Made by a program: the position numbers and the translations under genes. From Bog-950 sp035299425 (GTDB taxonomy: Bacteria; Bacteroidota; Bacteroidia; Chitinophagales; LD1): a DNA stretch of 64,000 nt. The notes below the pieces were generated by a model. That model had not been told where the DNA came from, did not search any database, and saw nothing but the letters and a program-made list of their open reading frames with translations. The DNA lies in NCBI GenBank assembly GCA_035299425.1, contig DATGWP010000077.1:19833-83832 (forward strand). The letters run 5' to 3'. Below are positions 36,034-44,535 of the stretch, piece after piece (the stretch's first letter is position 1; each line of letters begins with the position of its first letter).

Positions 36034-36753
36034 ATGTATCACAAGACCCGGGGCATCGTATTGCATACAATTAAGTATTCCGAGACCAGTGTAATTGCTA
36101 AAATTTACACCGAGAAGCTCGGACTACAATCGTATATAGTAAAGGGTGTGCGTGCCGCTAAATCCAAATCAAAGGCGGCTATGCTGCAGCCGCTTACGCT
36201 GCTGGAGATGGAAGTAAGCCACCGCGAAAACAAGGGACTGCAATACATAAAGGAGTTTACGCGCTCTTTTATTTATCAGTCTATTCCCTTCGATACATTA
36301 AAATCAACTATCTCTTTCTTTTTGCTGGAGGTTATAACCAAAGCCATTCGCGAACATGAGCCTAACGAAGAGATGTTTGAATTTATCTACGAGTCATTTT
36401 GCGCGCTGGATAAGGAAGAGAAACTAAACCCTGACTTTCATCTTGTATTCCTCATTCAACTATCGCGCTATCTGGGCTTTGCCCCGCATGGTAATTATTC
36501 GGAGGAAGATTGTTTTTTTGAAATGAGTGAAGGTGTTTTTATAGCTGAGCAGAGCACGCTAAACATGATGAACCAGGCCGAAAGCCGATTGCTAAGCGAC
36601 CTGATGCAGGAAAATCTGTTTGCCAATAATAACCTCAAAATTACCCGCGCCGAGCGCAAGCAAATGATGCGCAACCTGCTAACCTATTATCAATTGCACC
36701 TCGAGAATTTCAGCCTGAAGTCGCCCGAGATACTGGAGGAGATTTTAGATTAA
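36034..36753 (+). CDS. recO: DNA repair protein RecO
   Basis: 239 residues, typical length. The N-terminal OB domain reads HKTRGIVLHTIKYSETSVIA, KIYTEKLGLQSYIVKGVRAA; the helical C-terminal region contains FHLVFLIQLSRYLGFAPHGN, a conserved RecO stretch. RecO loads RecA onto SSB-coated single-stranded DNA with RecR; recR lies 2.2 kb away in this window. No zinc-finger cysteines are present, as in many Bacteroidota RecO proteins. Convergent with the next gene, no spacer. Confidence 0.93.
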   Translation: MYHKTRGIVLHTIKYSETSVIAKIYTEKLGLQSYIVKGVRAAKSKSKAAMLQPLTLLEMEVSHRENKGLQYIKEFTRSFIYQSIPFDTLKSTISFFLLEVITKAIREHEPNEEMFEFIYESFCALDKEEKLNPDFHLVFLIQLSRYLGFAPHGNYSEEDCFFEMSEGVFIAEQSTLNMMNQAESRLLSDLMQENLFANNNLKITRAERKQMMRNLLTYYQLHLENFSLKSPEILEEILD

Positions 36754-37023
36754 TCATTTCACACCCACCTTTATCCAGACTTTGGTTTTGGCAGTCAGGT
36801 AATCTTCCATACGGCAGAAGATGGCACCTTTGGGGCGTTCAAATCGTGCATTAAACTGATTTCGTATCCCGCATTGTGGCTGTGAACAAAAGGTAGTGGA
36901 ATATTGAAATGAAGGAGCCTCGTATGCATTAATTTTAGAAACTAGATAAATACGATACCAATTGTGCTCCGCCGCGCTTACAGATAAGCAAGAGAACAAT
37001 AATATGGTAGTCAGCATTTTCAT
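36754..37023 (-). CDS. small secreted protein of unknown function
   Basis: 89 residues. Begins MKMLTTILLFSCLSVSAAEH, a good signal peptide, followed by ~70 mature residues with three cysteines (TTFCSQPQCG, GAIFCRMED). Its ATG overlaps the TGA of the upstream glycosyltransferase by four bases, indicating coupled translation, and its stop abuts the stop of recO. Not recognised. The tight packing argues for a real gene in spite of its size. Confidence 0.55.
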   Translation of the reverse strand: MKMLTTILLFSCLSVSAAEHNWYRIYLVSKINAYEAPSFQYSTTFCSQPQCGIRNQFNARFERPKGAIFCRMEDYLTAKTKVWIKVGVK

Positions 37024-38930
37024 TTTCCCAATGATGAGTAATTCTTTACAAGTAAAGATACATCATCATTTACGGAATAATGGCGCGCGTAGTTCAATTC
37101 GGCTTCTAGTAAGTCTTCCTTAGTAAGATTTAACCCTTTCAGGCTATCGGCAGGGTGTAATATGCCAGCCTTGGCATTGGGGAACTTAGAAAGGTTGGCC
37201 CCTGCAGAAAAGCCCACCCAGGATTTTTTACCGCTTAATACGCTTAGCCAGTTTGAGATAAAATTTCCAAAATTCTTTATCACAAAAACATTAACCGGCA
37301 ACAGCGGCAACATTAATAGCGCTGTTGCAAAATCAAACACCCGCTTACTTCTCAGGTTCTCTGGCTTAAACAGCGCATAGCTTTTTTCGGCTACATACAA
37401 GTCGCCGGCGCTGTCTTTGCTGTTGCTGCCAATCAGCGCATCGCTTCCTTGGTTTAGTATTTTATAATCAATGCGGTTGCCGCACTCGGTTATCTGCTGA
37501 ATTATGCCTGCATAGGTAAAGTCAGCCGAGCAGAAAACAATTTCATTGTTCTTATGTATGGCTGCTGTTTTTCTTGTGGCAGTTAAGTCTGCGGTAAAAT
37601 TTATCTCATGCGTATTTCCCAATACTCTTAAAATTGCTTCGGCGCGTGTTGCATCTTGTTTACCTACTACCAGGCTTCGCTTATCGTCCATATCGGGTAC
37701 CGAAAAGCTTTGATGCTTGATTAGCTGGTATACGGTGCGGGTTAACAACATTTCAAAGCCCGTCCAGCCGGCACCTAATAAGATTATAGCTCTCGAGAAT
37801 CTCCATTCATCAGGTATAAATGCGTATAGCACTGCTATAGCAATAGTGCCTAAAAGAATACCCCGTATAATGGCAGAGATACGAAATGGTTTATCGTAAG
37901 CGCCGCTTAAGAATGCAGTTACTATCCACATAAGAATATAAGTGGGTACCACTATAAATAAAAACTCATTGGGGTAATAGTTCTCATGATACTTGATCAT
38001 GTCTTCCCAATATGTTTTAATAAAATAGATACCGGTAAAACTTAAAAGGGCATCTACTATAAAAAGGTAAGAGGAAGCAAACAAACCAGCCAATAGCGTA
38101 AGCAAACCTCTGAATATAATAGCAAAATTTATAAGCAGCGAAAAAAGCCCCGACTGGTTACCACTAAAATGCTTGCGTGCAAAAATTATCATAGCGTTGT
38201 AAAACACCTTTACATAGTTAAGGCTGCCCTTTTTGGTGCTTTCACCCTTGTAATGGATAATAGTAGTATCGGGAAAATAGAAATTCTTGTAACCTCCTTT
38301 TATAACGCGGTAACTAAGGTCTACATCCTCGCCGTACATAAAAAAGGTTTCATCCAGCAAGCCTACTTTATCCAGCGCACTCTTGCGCATAAACATGTAA
38401 GCACCGGATAGTATTTCTACCTCATGTGTTTCATGTTCGCTTAAATAACCAAGATGATACCGGCCAAAAGTTTGCGACTTTGGAAACAACGCCGACAGGC
38501 CAAAAGTTTTATAAAACGCCACAGCAGGCGTAGGCAAACCGCGTTTGCTCTCTGGCAGAAAGTTTCCCTTGCCGTCTATCATTCGCACACCTAAGGCCCC
38601 TGCATTGGCATGTGCATCCATAAAGGCAATACATTTCGCGAAGGTATTTTCGGCTACTACCGTATCGGGGTTTAGCAACAGCACATATTCACCGGTGGCT
38701 ATTTGCATAGCCTGGTTATTGGCCACAGAAAACCCTACATTGTTTTTATTGGCTATAGTCTTTACAAAAGGAAATCTCTGTTGCGCCATTTCTACCGAGC
38801 CATCGGCACTGGCATTGTCAACTACAAACACTTCAGCTTCTATTCCCTCTATAGCACGCTTTACCGAAACAAGGCATTGCTCGAGGAAGTAGCGGACATT
38901 GTAATTAACTATGACAATAGAGAGTTTCAT
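37020..38930 (-). CDS. family 2 glycosyltransferase fused to a membrane region and a sugar-transferase-like tail
   Basis: 636 residues. Residues 1-~260 are a GT2 rhamnosyltransferase-like domain: SIVIVNYNVRYFLEQCL, FVVDNASADGS, GEYVLLLNPDTVV (DxD-type), ILSGAYMFMRKSALDKVGLL and FFMYGEDVDLSYRV. About five membrane segments follow (270-405), then a Rossmann-like stretch (SLVVGKQDATRAEAILRVLG) and a C-terminal part beginning LRSKRVFDFATALLMLPLLP, which resembles the membrane helix of bacterial polyprenyl-phosphate sugar transferases. The usual catalytic DE-containing segment of those enzymes is not evident, so the tail may be a pseudo-enzyme. Likely role is surface glycan synthesis. Confidence 0.72.
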   Translation of the reverse strand: MKLSIVIVNYNVRYFLEQCLVSVKRAIEGIEAEVFVVDNASADGSVEMAQQRFPFVKTIANKNNVGFSVANNQAMQIATGEYVLLLNPDTVVAENTFAKCIAFMDAHANAGALGVRMIDGKGNFLPESKRGLPTPAVAFYKTFGLSALFPKSQTFGRYHLGYLSEHETHEVEILSGAYMFMRKSALDKVGLLDETFFMYGEDVDLSYRVIKGGYKNFYFPDTTIIHYKGESTKKGSLNYVKVFYNAMIIFARKHFSGNQSGLFSLLINFAIIFRGLLTLLAGLFASSYLFIVDALLSFTGIYFIKTYWEDMIKYHENYYPNEFLFIVVPTYILMWIVTAFLSGAYDKPFRISAIIRGILLGTIAIAVLYAFIPDEWRFSRAIILLGAGWTGFEMLLTRTVYQLIKHQSFSVPDMDDKRSLVVGKQDATRAEAILRVLGNTHEINFTADLTATRKTAAIHKNNEIVFCSADFTYAGIIQQITECGNRIDYKILNQGSDALIGSNSKDSAGDLYVAEKSYALFKPENLRSKRVFDFATALLMLPLLPVNVFVIKNFGNFISNWLSVLSGKKSWVGFSAGANLSKFPNAKAGILHPADSLKGLNLTKEDLLEAELNYARHYSVNDDVSLLVKNYSSLGK

Positions 38931-38959
38931 TCGGCTGTATGGAACGCCAAGTTGAAATT

Positions 38960-39586
38960 TTAATTGGAATTCTTCACCAAATAATTTTCGTAAGGCAGGC
39001 GGGTAGCTATAGAACGCGCCAGGGTCATTTCATCGGTGTATTCCAGTTCGCCACCAAAAGAAATACCGCGCGCTATGGTCGTAATATTCACCGGCAGGTC
39101 CTTCAGTTTTTTGCTTACATAGAATATAGTGGTATCACCCTCTATAGTAGGGCTTATAGCCATTATAATTTCCTTAACGCTACCCGATTTCACCCGCTCT
39201 ACCAGCGATTCTATGTTTAGCTTATCAGGGCCTACACCATCTATGGGCGATATTACTCCACCCAGCACATGGTAAGTCCCTTTAAATATGTTGGTATTTT
39301 CTATGGCTATTACATCGCGTATAGTTTCTACCAGGCAAACAATAGAGTGGTCGCGGTGGTGGCTGGCACATATTTCACACAGTTCATGGTCCGATACATT
39401 ATTGCACGTGCGGCAAAACATAATATCCTGGCGCATGCGTGTAATAGCCTCGCCAAAATAATTCACTTTATCCTGGTCCTGCTTTAGCAGGTGCAATACC
39501 AAACGCAACGCTGTTTTTTCACCAATACCCGGCAGCTTGGTAAACTCACCCACGGCATCTGCAATAAGTTTAGAGGAATACTTCAT
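38960..39586 (-). CDS. recR: recombination protein RecR
   Basis: 208 residues. Helix-hairpin-helix FTKLPGIGEKTALRLVLHLL, zinc finger FCRTCNNVSDHELCEIC, TOPRIM domain CLVETIRDVIAIENTNIF and the C-terminal Walker-like region ARGISFGGELEYTDEMTLAR. RecR forms a ring on DNA and works with RecO in gap repair; both are present here but not in one operon. Confidence 0.96.
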   Translation of the reverse strand: MKYSSKLIADAVGEFTKLPGIGEKTALRLVLHLLKQDQDKVNYFGEAITRMRQDIMFCRTCNNVSDHELCEICASHHRDHSIVCLVETIRDVIAIENTNIFKGTYHVLGGVISPIDGVGPDKLNIESLVERVKSGSVKEIIMAISPTIEGDTTIFYVSKKLKDLPVNITTIARGISFGGELEYTDEMTLARSIATRLPYENYLVKNSN

Positions 39587-39637
39587 TGGGGCTAAAATAA
39601 ACCTTATTACTCTATTTAAAACAGGTGTTCAAGGCAA

Positions 39638-41488
39638 TTATCTCCACCTTTCAATCACAAAATCATCGATATATATTTCGTTGTCTGATGTACTGATAAA
39701 AACCTTTAGCATATCATCTGGCTTAATATCATTAAGCACAGGTACAAAATAATGCGCGTATCCACCCGATGGATTATCGGGTATATATGGGTGGATGGTC
39801 CTGTGCTTTAAGACTTTGTTCTGCAAGCGCAAAATTTTGTAGGCATACGCCTTGTTATTATGTACAAATTGTACCACCACACTGGTGCTACCCAATAAAT
39901 TGACACCCCTGTTGCTTCTGCACCATACCGAAACCTTTATCCAGTCGCCTTTATGCAAATTAGCTTCGGTGGCGGTTTGGTGATAGTCTATCAAATATGA
40001 CGGGTTGCCAGTAACCCGGTACGAAAACTGTCCGCTATCTTTTACCGAGCGCACATAATTTTCGTTAAGCGAATCTTCAAATGTTTCCCGGTACAACTCT
40101 GCCTGCCAGATAAGACCAGTTGGCTGTTCTATACCATTATCATATTCTATTTGGTCTTTTTCGGTAAGGTATGGTTTGAATAATGTGTTTTTAACAAACG
40201 TGTAGTTGCCAAATTCGCTTAGTAACAGGTTTTCTGCCATCTGCCATGTTTGAAAAATATTTAGCGCAATACAAAATAAAACCACTATTCCTGTAATCAC
40301 CAACGTTACCATACGGCGCCCGGCAAAAGCCAGAAATGCACCTAAAGGTATAGCCCATAGCGGATAAGTTTCTACCATAGGGCGCGAGCCGAAGCCGTTT
40401 ATATAATACCAGCACCACCAGCTATAAATAACATATATGTGTTGCGGTATAAACAGCGCAAAGGGCAATATCCACAGTTTACTCTTTTTAAACAATATAG
40501 GTATACCGGCAATAGCCAGAAACATTATTGGTGTATAGGTCAGCCAGCCATTTTTAAAACTAAATATCCCGCCTAGAAGGTGGGGATGTAAAAAATCAAA
40601 AGTTTCGTTAGGGTAGCTAAAGTATAGCCATTTGCCCGACATTGTTTTCCAATAAAGCAGTAACGGAATGATGGGCGCAAGAAACGCAAACAATGCCAAA
40701 GCCATTCGTTTCCACAGACGGAAAAACAACTGAAACCTGTTTTTCAAATCTCCCCATGATGTAACACCATAAAACAGGGGTATTACCAGGCATATAATTT
40801 CGTTAGGACGGATAAGCGTTATCATGCCACCGCACAGACCAATTATAAGAACATAAACCCAGTGAAAATTTTTGTAAAACTGCTGGGTGCTGTATAGTAA
40901 TATACTGAAAAGGCAAAACAGGTATACATGCGACATTGGGGTAGACTCTACCACAAAGTAGTACAGGTTTGTACCGGCGGCCAGTACCAGTAATATTACT
41001 GTTGTAACTGTATCGCTATAATATTCTAGCAAAAACCGGCGCAAAATCCACAACCCCAGTATGCAATAGAATACAAGGGATGTGTGAATCAATATTATAT
41101 ATATCTGGCTGTAGCCATCAGCTTCGTAGTTTAGCCGGGGGGCCAGCCAATGTGCAATTAAAAAAAACGGAGTTTGAAAAAAAGCTACGCCATAGGTATA
41201 CTTTATCACAGGCGTCCTTCCATCTTTTGGGTACGATAACTCTGCTGTAATAAAAGCCTGAGTAGTGTCAAATGTACGATTGTAATCGTTATGAAAACGG
41301 GCCGTTAGCGAACCCTTAAGGTTATCCAGGTCGTGATGAATAAACGTGGCCGGCAGATAGCTATAGTAACCCCATGCATCGCCTCCAGCCAGTATAGAAG
41401 AGCGGTTCCACCGGTTAAAGAAAAATAATGATGCCATAAGAAAAATGGCGATGATTATGAGGGTAACTTTAGATAGCCATGCTTTCAT
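39638..41488 (-). CDS. polytopic membrane protein, GT39-like, with C-terminal extracytoplasmic domain
   Basis: 616 residues. Eleven or so membrane segments; the first loop has SSILAGGDAWGYYSYLPATF, whose acidic residues and aromatic motif resemble GT-C enzymes. The C-terminal ~140 residues (LYRETFEDSLNENYVRSVKD ... IYIDDFVIERWR) look like a carbohydrate-binding-type beta-sandwich. Starts nine bases after polA on the same strand, so it may be read from the polA transcript. Confidence 0.62.
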   Translation of the reverse strand: MKAWLSKVTLIIIAIFLMASLFFFNRWNRSSILAGGDAWGYYSYLPATFIHHDLDNLKGSLTARFHNDYNRTFDTTQAFITAELSYPKDGRTPVIKYTYGVAFFQTPFFLIAHWLAPRLNYEADGYSQIYIILIHTSLVFYCILGLWILRRFLLEYYSDTVTTVILLVLAAGTNLYYFVVESTPMSHVYLFCLFSILLYSTQQFYKNFHWVYVLIIGLCGGMITLIRPNEIICLVIPLFYGVTSWGDLKNRFQLFFRLWKRMALALFAFLAPIIPLLLYWKTMSGKWLYFSYPNETFDFLHPHLLGGIFSFKNGWLTYTPIMFLAIAGIPILFKKSKLWILPFALFIPQHIYVIYSWWCWYYINGFGSRPMVETYPLWAIPLGAFLAFAGRRMVTLVITGIVVLFCIALNIFQTWQMAENLLLSEFGNYTFVKNTLFKPYLTEKDQIEYDNGIEQPTGLIWQAELYRETFEDSLNENYVRSVKDSGQFSYRVTGNPSYLIDYHQTATEANLHKGDWIKVSVWCRSNRGVNLLGSTSVVVQFVHNNKAYAYKILRLQNKVLKHRTIHPYIPDNPSGGYAHYFVPVLNDIKPDDMLKVFISTSDNEIYIDDFVIERWR

Positions 41489-41497
41489 ACCTGCCTT

Positions 41498-44371
41498 TTA
41501 GTGCGCCTCCAGCCAATTAATACCAGTGCCCATTTCTGCCTCTATAGGTACATTGGTTTTAATAGCGTGCGTCATTTTATCGTAAATAATTGGCTTAATA
41601 ATTTCCACCTCGTCTTTGTGCGCATCAAAAACCAATTCATCATGCACTTGTAAGGTCATGCGCGATTTAAGGTTCAGGCGTTTAAATTCACGGTGTATAT
41701 CAATCATGGCCAGTTTAATTAAATCTGCAGCGCTGCCCTGCACCGGCGAGTTAATGGCATTTCGCTCGGCAAAACCACGCACCGTAAAGTTCTTCGAGTT
41801 GATGTCTTTAAGATACCGCCTGCGCCCCATAATAGTTTGCACATAACCATGGTCGCGCGCAAACTGTATGTTGCTGTTCATGTACTCCTTTATCTTAGGA
41901 AACTGGGTAAAGTAGTTGGCAATAATTTCTTTCGCTTCACCACGGCTTACCCCGATGTTATCGGCCAGGCCAAAGGCGCCCTGACCGTATATAATACCGA
42001 AGTTTACACTCTTGGCTTTATAGCGCATATCTTTAGTTACGGCTGATACTGCCACGTCATAAACTTTGGCTGCAGTTGCAGTATGTATATCCAGTTTGTT
42101 TTTAAATGCCTCTATCATGTTCTCATCGCCGCTCAACTCTGCTACTATGCGCAACTCAATTTGCGAGTAATCGGCCGATAGTAAAATATGGTCTTCATCG
42201 CGGGGAATAAAAGCTTTGCGGATTCTTTTACCCCTATCAGTACGAATAGGGATGTTCTGCAGGTTTGGGTTATCGCTACTCAACCTGCCTGTGGCGGCTA
42301 CTGCCTGGCGGAATGTTGAATGAACCCTGCCTGTTTTAGGATTTATAAGCAGTGGCAACGAATCTACATATGTAGATTTAAGCTTGGCAAACTCACGGTA
42401 GTCCAGTATCTTCTCAGCAATAGGATGCAGTTTAACTAATAGTTGCAAGGCATCTTCATTGGTAGATAGCTGACCGGTAGCGGTTTTCTTTCCCTCAAAA
42501 GGCAATTTTAAATGTCCATAAAGCACATCCCCTAACTGCTTGGGTGAATCTACATTAAACTCCATGCCAGCCAATCCAAATATTTCATCACGCACTTTTA
42601 GCAGGTCGCCCTCCAACTCTTTAGAATACTCGCGCAGGAACTGCTCATCTATCTTTACACCTTCGTATTCCATATCGGCCAGCACTTGTATTAGCGGGTG
42701 CTCTATACCATTCAATACTTTTTCTACTTCCTGGTGCGCCACCATTGGTGCAAGCTTGTTTTTCAATTGCAGGGTTATATCAGCATCCTCTGCTGCATAT
42801 TCTGCTATTTTATCCAGCGGCACATCGCGCATGTTGCCCTGGTTCTTTCCTTTTTTACCTATCAGCTCCTCGATAGCTACCGGTGTGTAACCCAGGTAAG
42901 TTTCGCTCAGGTAATCCATTCCATGTTTCAGGTCGGGCTCAACTAAATAGTGCGCCAGCATGGTGTCATATAGGGGTAAACAAACGTTTACATCATACCG
43001 ACGCAATACCAGCAAATCAAATTTTACATTCTGCCCTATCTTAACCTGCGTGGTGCTCTCTAGCGCCGGCTTAAAGTGGGCTACTATCTTCTTTGCAGTT
43101 TCAAAATCGGGCGGCACCGGTACGTAGTAAGCTTCGCCCTCCTTTACACTAAAACTCATGCCTACCAGGTCGCAGTTAAAGTAATCCAACCCGGTAGTTT
43201 CTGTATCAAAGCAAAACTCGGCATACACAGCCAGCTCACTTACCAGCGCAGCAATCTCTTCATCGGTTTGCACCACTTTATATGTATGCGGTGTGTTGTG
43301 AATGTTTTTGCCGGCACCTAACTCAGTTATCCCTACGGTATCGTTGCCATTGCTGCCGCCAAATAAATCCTGCTGTACTCCATTGTTATTGTTTGTGGTT
43401 ACATTTTGGGCAGGCGCGCCTTCGGTAGTAGCACCTGCCTGGTTAGCTGTGTATTCAGTACCTAAAATTCGTTTACCCAGCGTCCGGAACTCCAGCTCGG
43501 CAAATAATGCGGCCAGTTTTTCTTTGTCCGGTTCCTGCATTTTCAGTTCGTCGTCGGTTACATCTATATCTACATCCAGCTTTATTGTTGCCAGCTTTTT
43601 CGATAGTAAACCCTGCTCGGCAAAGTTGCGGATGTTTTCGCCCAGCTTGCCTTTAATGTTAGCGGCATTGGCAATTACGTTCTCCATGCTGCCGTATTCT
43701 TTTATCAATTTTTTGGCTGTCTTTTCGCCTACACTTGGTATGCCTGGTATATTATCTACCGCATCGCCCCACATACCCAGTATATCTATTACCTGCAGCG
43801 GGTTTTCTACTTCCCACTTGGTTTTAATCTCTTCTACACCCATTATCTCTACCTCACCCCCTTGCCTGCCCGGCTTGTAGATATATATGTTTTTATCTAC
43901 GAGTTGGGCATAGTCCTTATCCGGCGTTACCATATATACAATATGGCCCTCAGCGGCTTTGCGCTTGGCTATAGTGCCTATAATATCATCGGCTTCGCAA
44001 CCTTCGCACTCCAATACGGGAATGTTCCAGGCTCGGATAATCTGCTGTATATAAGGCACTGCAAAAACTATATCCTCGGGTGTTTCCTGGCGGTTGGCTT
44101 TGTATTCGGCATAGTCGGCCTCGCGCTCGGTGCTGCCACCTAAATCAAACACTACGGCTAAGTGGCTTGGTTTTTCTTTTTGTATTAACTCGTAGAGGGT
44201 GGTAGTAAAACCAAATATGGCGGCTGTATTTTGCCCTTTGCTGTTTAAAAGCCCAGTTGTTTTGCCTGTATTTTTTCCATAAGATGCTCCAAAAGCATAA
44301 TAAGCCCGAAAAATAAGCGCGTACGCATCAAGCAAAAAAAGCTTGTTATCTGTCCAATCGGTATGTCCCAT
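41498..44371 (-). CDS. polA: DNA polymerase I
   Basis: 957 residues. All three parts are there: 5'-3' exonuclease (LFLLDAYALIFRAYYAF; WGDAVDNIPGIPSVGEKTAK), 3'-5' proofreading exonuclease with its acidic residues (CFDTETTGLDYF, NVKFDLLVLRRYD, AEYAAEDADITLQL), and the polymerase (ILLSADYSQIELRIVAELSG, VNFGIIYGQGAFGL, MTLQVHDELVFDAH). A low-complexity linker at ~305-345 rich in Asn/Thr/Gly carries QQDLFGG, a match to the sliding-clamp-binding consensus. Functions in repair synthesis and Okazaki fragment processing. Divergent from dinB. Confidence 0.97.
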   Translation of the reverse strand: MGHTDWTDNKLFLLDAYALIFRAYYAFGASYGKNTGKTTGLLNSKGQNTAAIFGFTTTLYELIQKEKPSHLAVVFDLGGSTEREADYAEYKANRQETPEDIVFAVPYIQQIIRAWNIPVLECEGCEADDIIGTIAKRKAAEGHIVYMVTPDKDYAQLVDKNIYIYKPGRQGGEVEIMGVEEIKTKWEVENPLQVIDILGMWGDAVDNIPGIPSVGEKTAKKLIKEYGSMENVIANAANIKGKLGENIRNFAEQGLLSKKLATIKLDVDIDVTDDELKMQEPDKEKLAALFAELEFRTLGKRILGTEYTANQAGATTEGAPAQNVTTNNNNGVQQDLFGGSNGNDTVGITELGAGKNIHNTPHTYKVVQTDEEIAALVSELAVYAEFCFDTETTGLDYFNCDLVGMSFSVKEGEAYYVPVPPDFETAKKIVAHFKPALESTTQVKIGQNVKFDLLVLRRYDVNVCLPLYDTMLAHYLVEPDLKHGMDYLSETYLGYTPVAIEELIGKKGKNQGNMRDVPLDKIAEYAAEDADITLQLKNKLAPMVAHQEVEKVLNGIEHPLIQVLADMEYEGVKIDEQFLREYSKELEGDLLKVRDEIFGLAGMEFNVDSPKQLGDVLYGHLKLPFEGKKTATGQLSTNEDALQLLVKLHPIAEKILDYREFAKLKSTYVDSLPLLINPKTGRVHSTFRQAVAATGRLSSDNPNLQNIPIRTDRGKRIRKAFIPRDEDHILLSADYSQIELRIVAELSGDENMIEAFKNKLDIHTATAAKVYDVAVSAVTKDMRYKAKSVNFGIIYGQGAFGLADNIGVSRGEAKEIIANYFTQFPKIKEYMNSNIQFARDHGYVQTIMGRRRYLKDINSKNFTVRGFAERNAINSPVQGSAADLIKLAMIDIHREFKRLNLKSRMTLQVHDELVFDAHKDEVEIIKPIIYDKMTHAIKTNVPIEAEMGTGINWLEAH

Positions 44372-44505
44372 TCCTCAAAAATTAATGAGGGGTGAAGGTA
44401 GAAAAATACCACAGGCCGCAATCATAATTAGTACCAGATGGGAACTATGTTTTCATCTATTTCTTAACAAAAAAGGCCTTTATAAAGCCTATTAAATTTA
44501 CAAAA

Positions 44506-44534
44506 TACTAATAAGATTACTAATTTTGTTAGTA
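44506..44534 (+). promoter_or_regulatory. promoter with overlapping palindromic operator for dinB-dnaE
   Basis: TACTAATTTTGTTAGTA (44518-44534) is a 17-base palindrome, TACTAA-N5-TTAGTA. It covers the -7 element TAATTTTG (44521-44528) and ends one base before the dinB ATG (44536). A third half-site, TACTAA, sits at 44506-44511, twelve bases upstream. A repressor bound here would block both the promoter and the start codon. Confidence 0.6.
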
Positions 44535-44535
44535 A

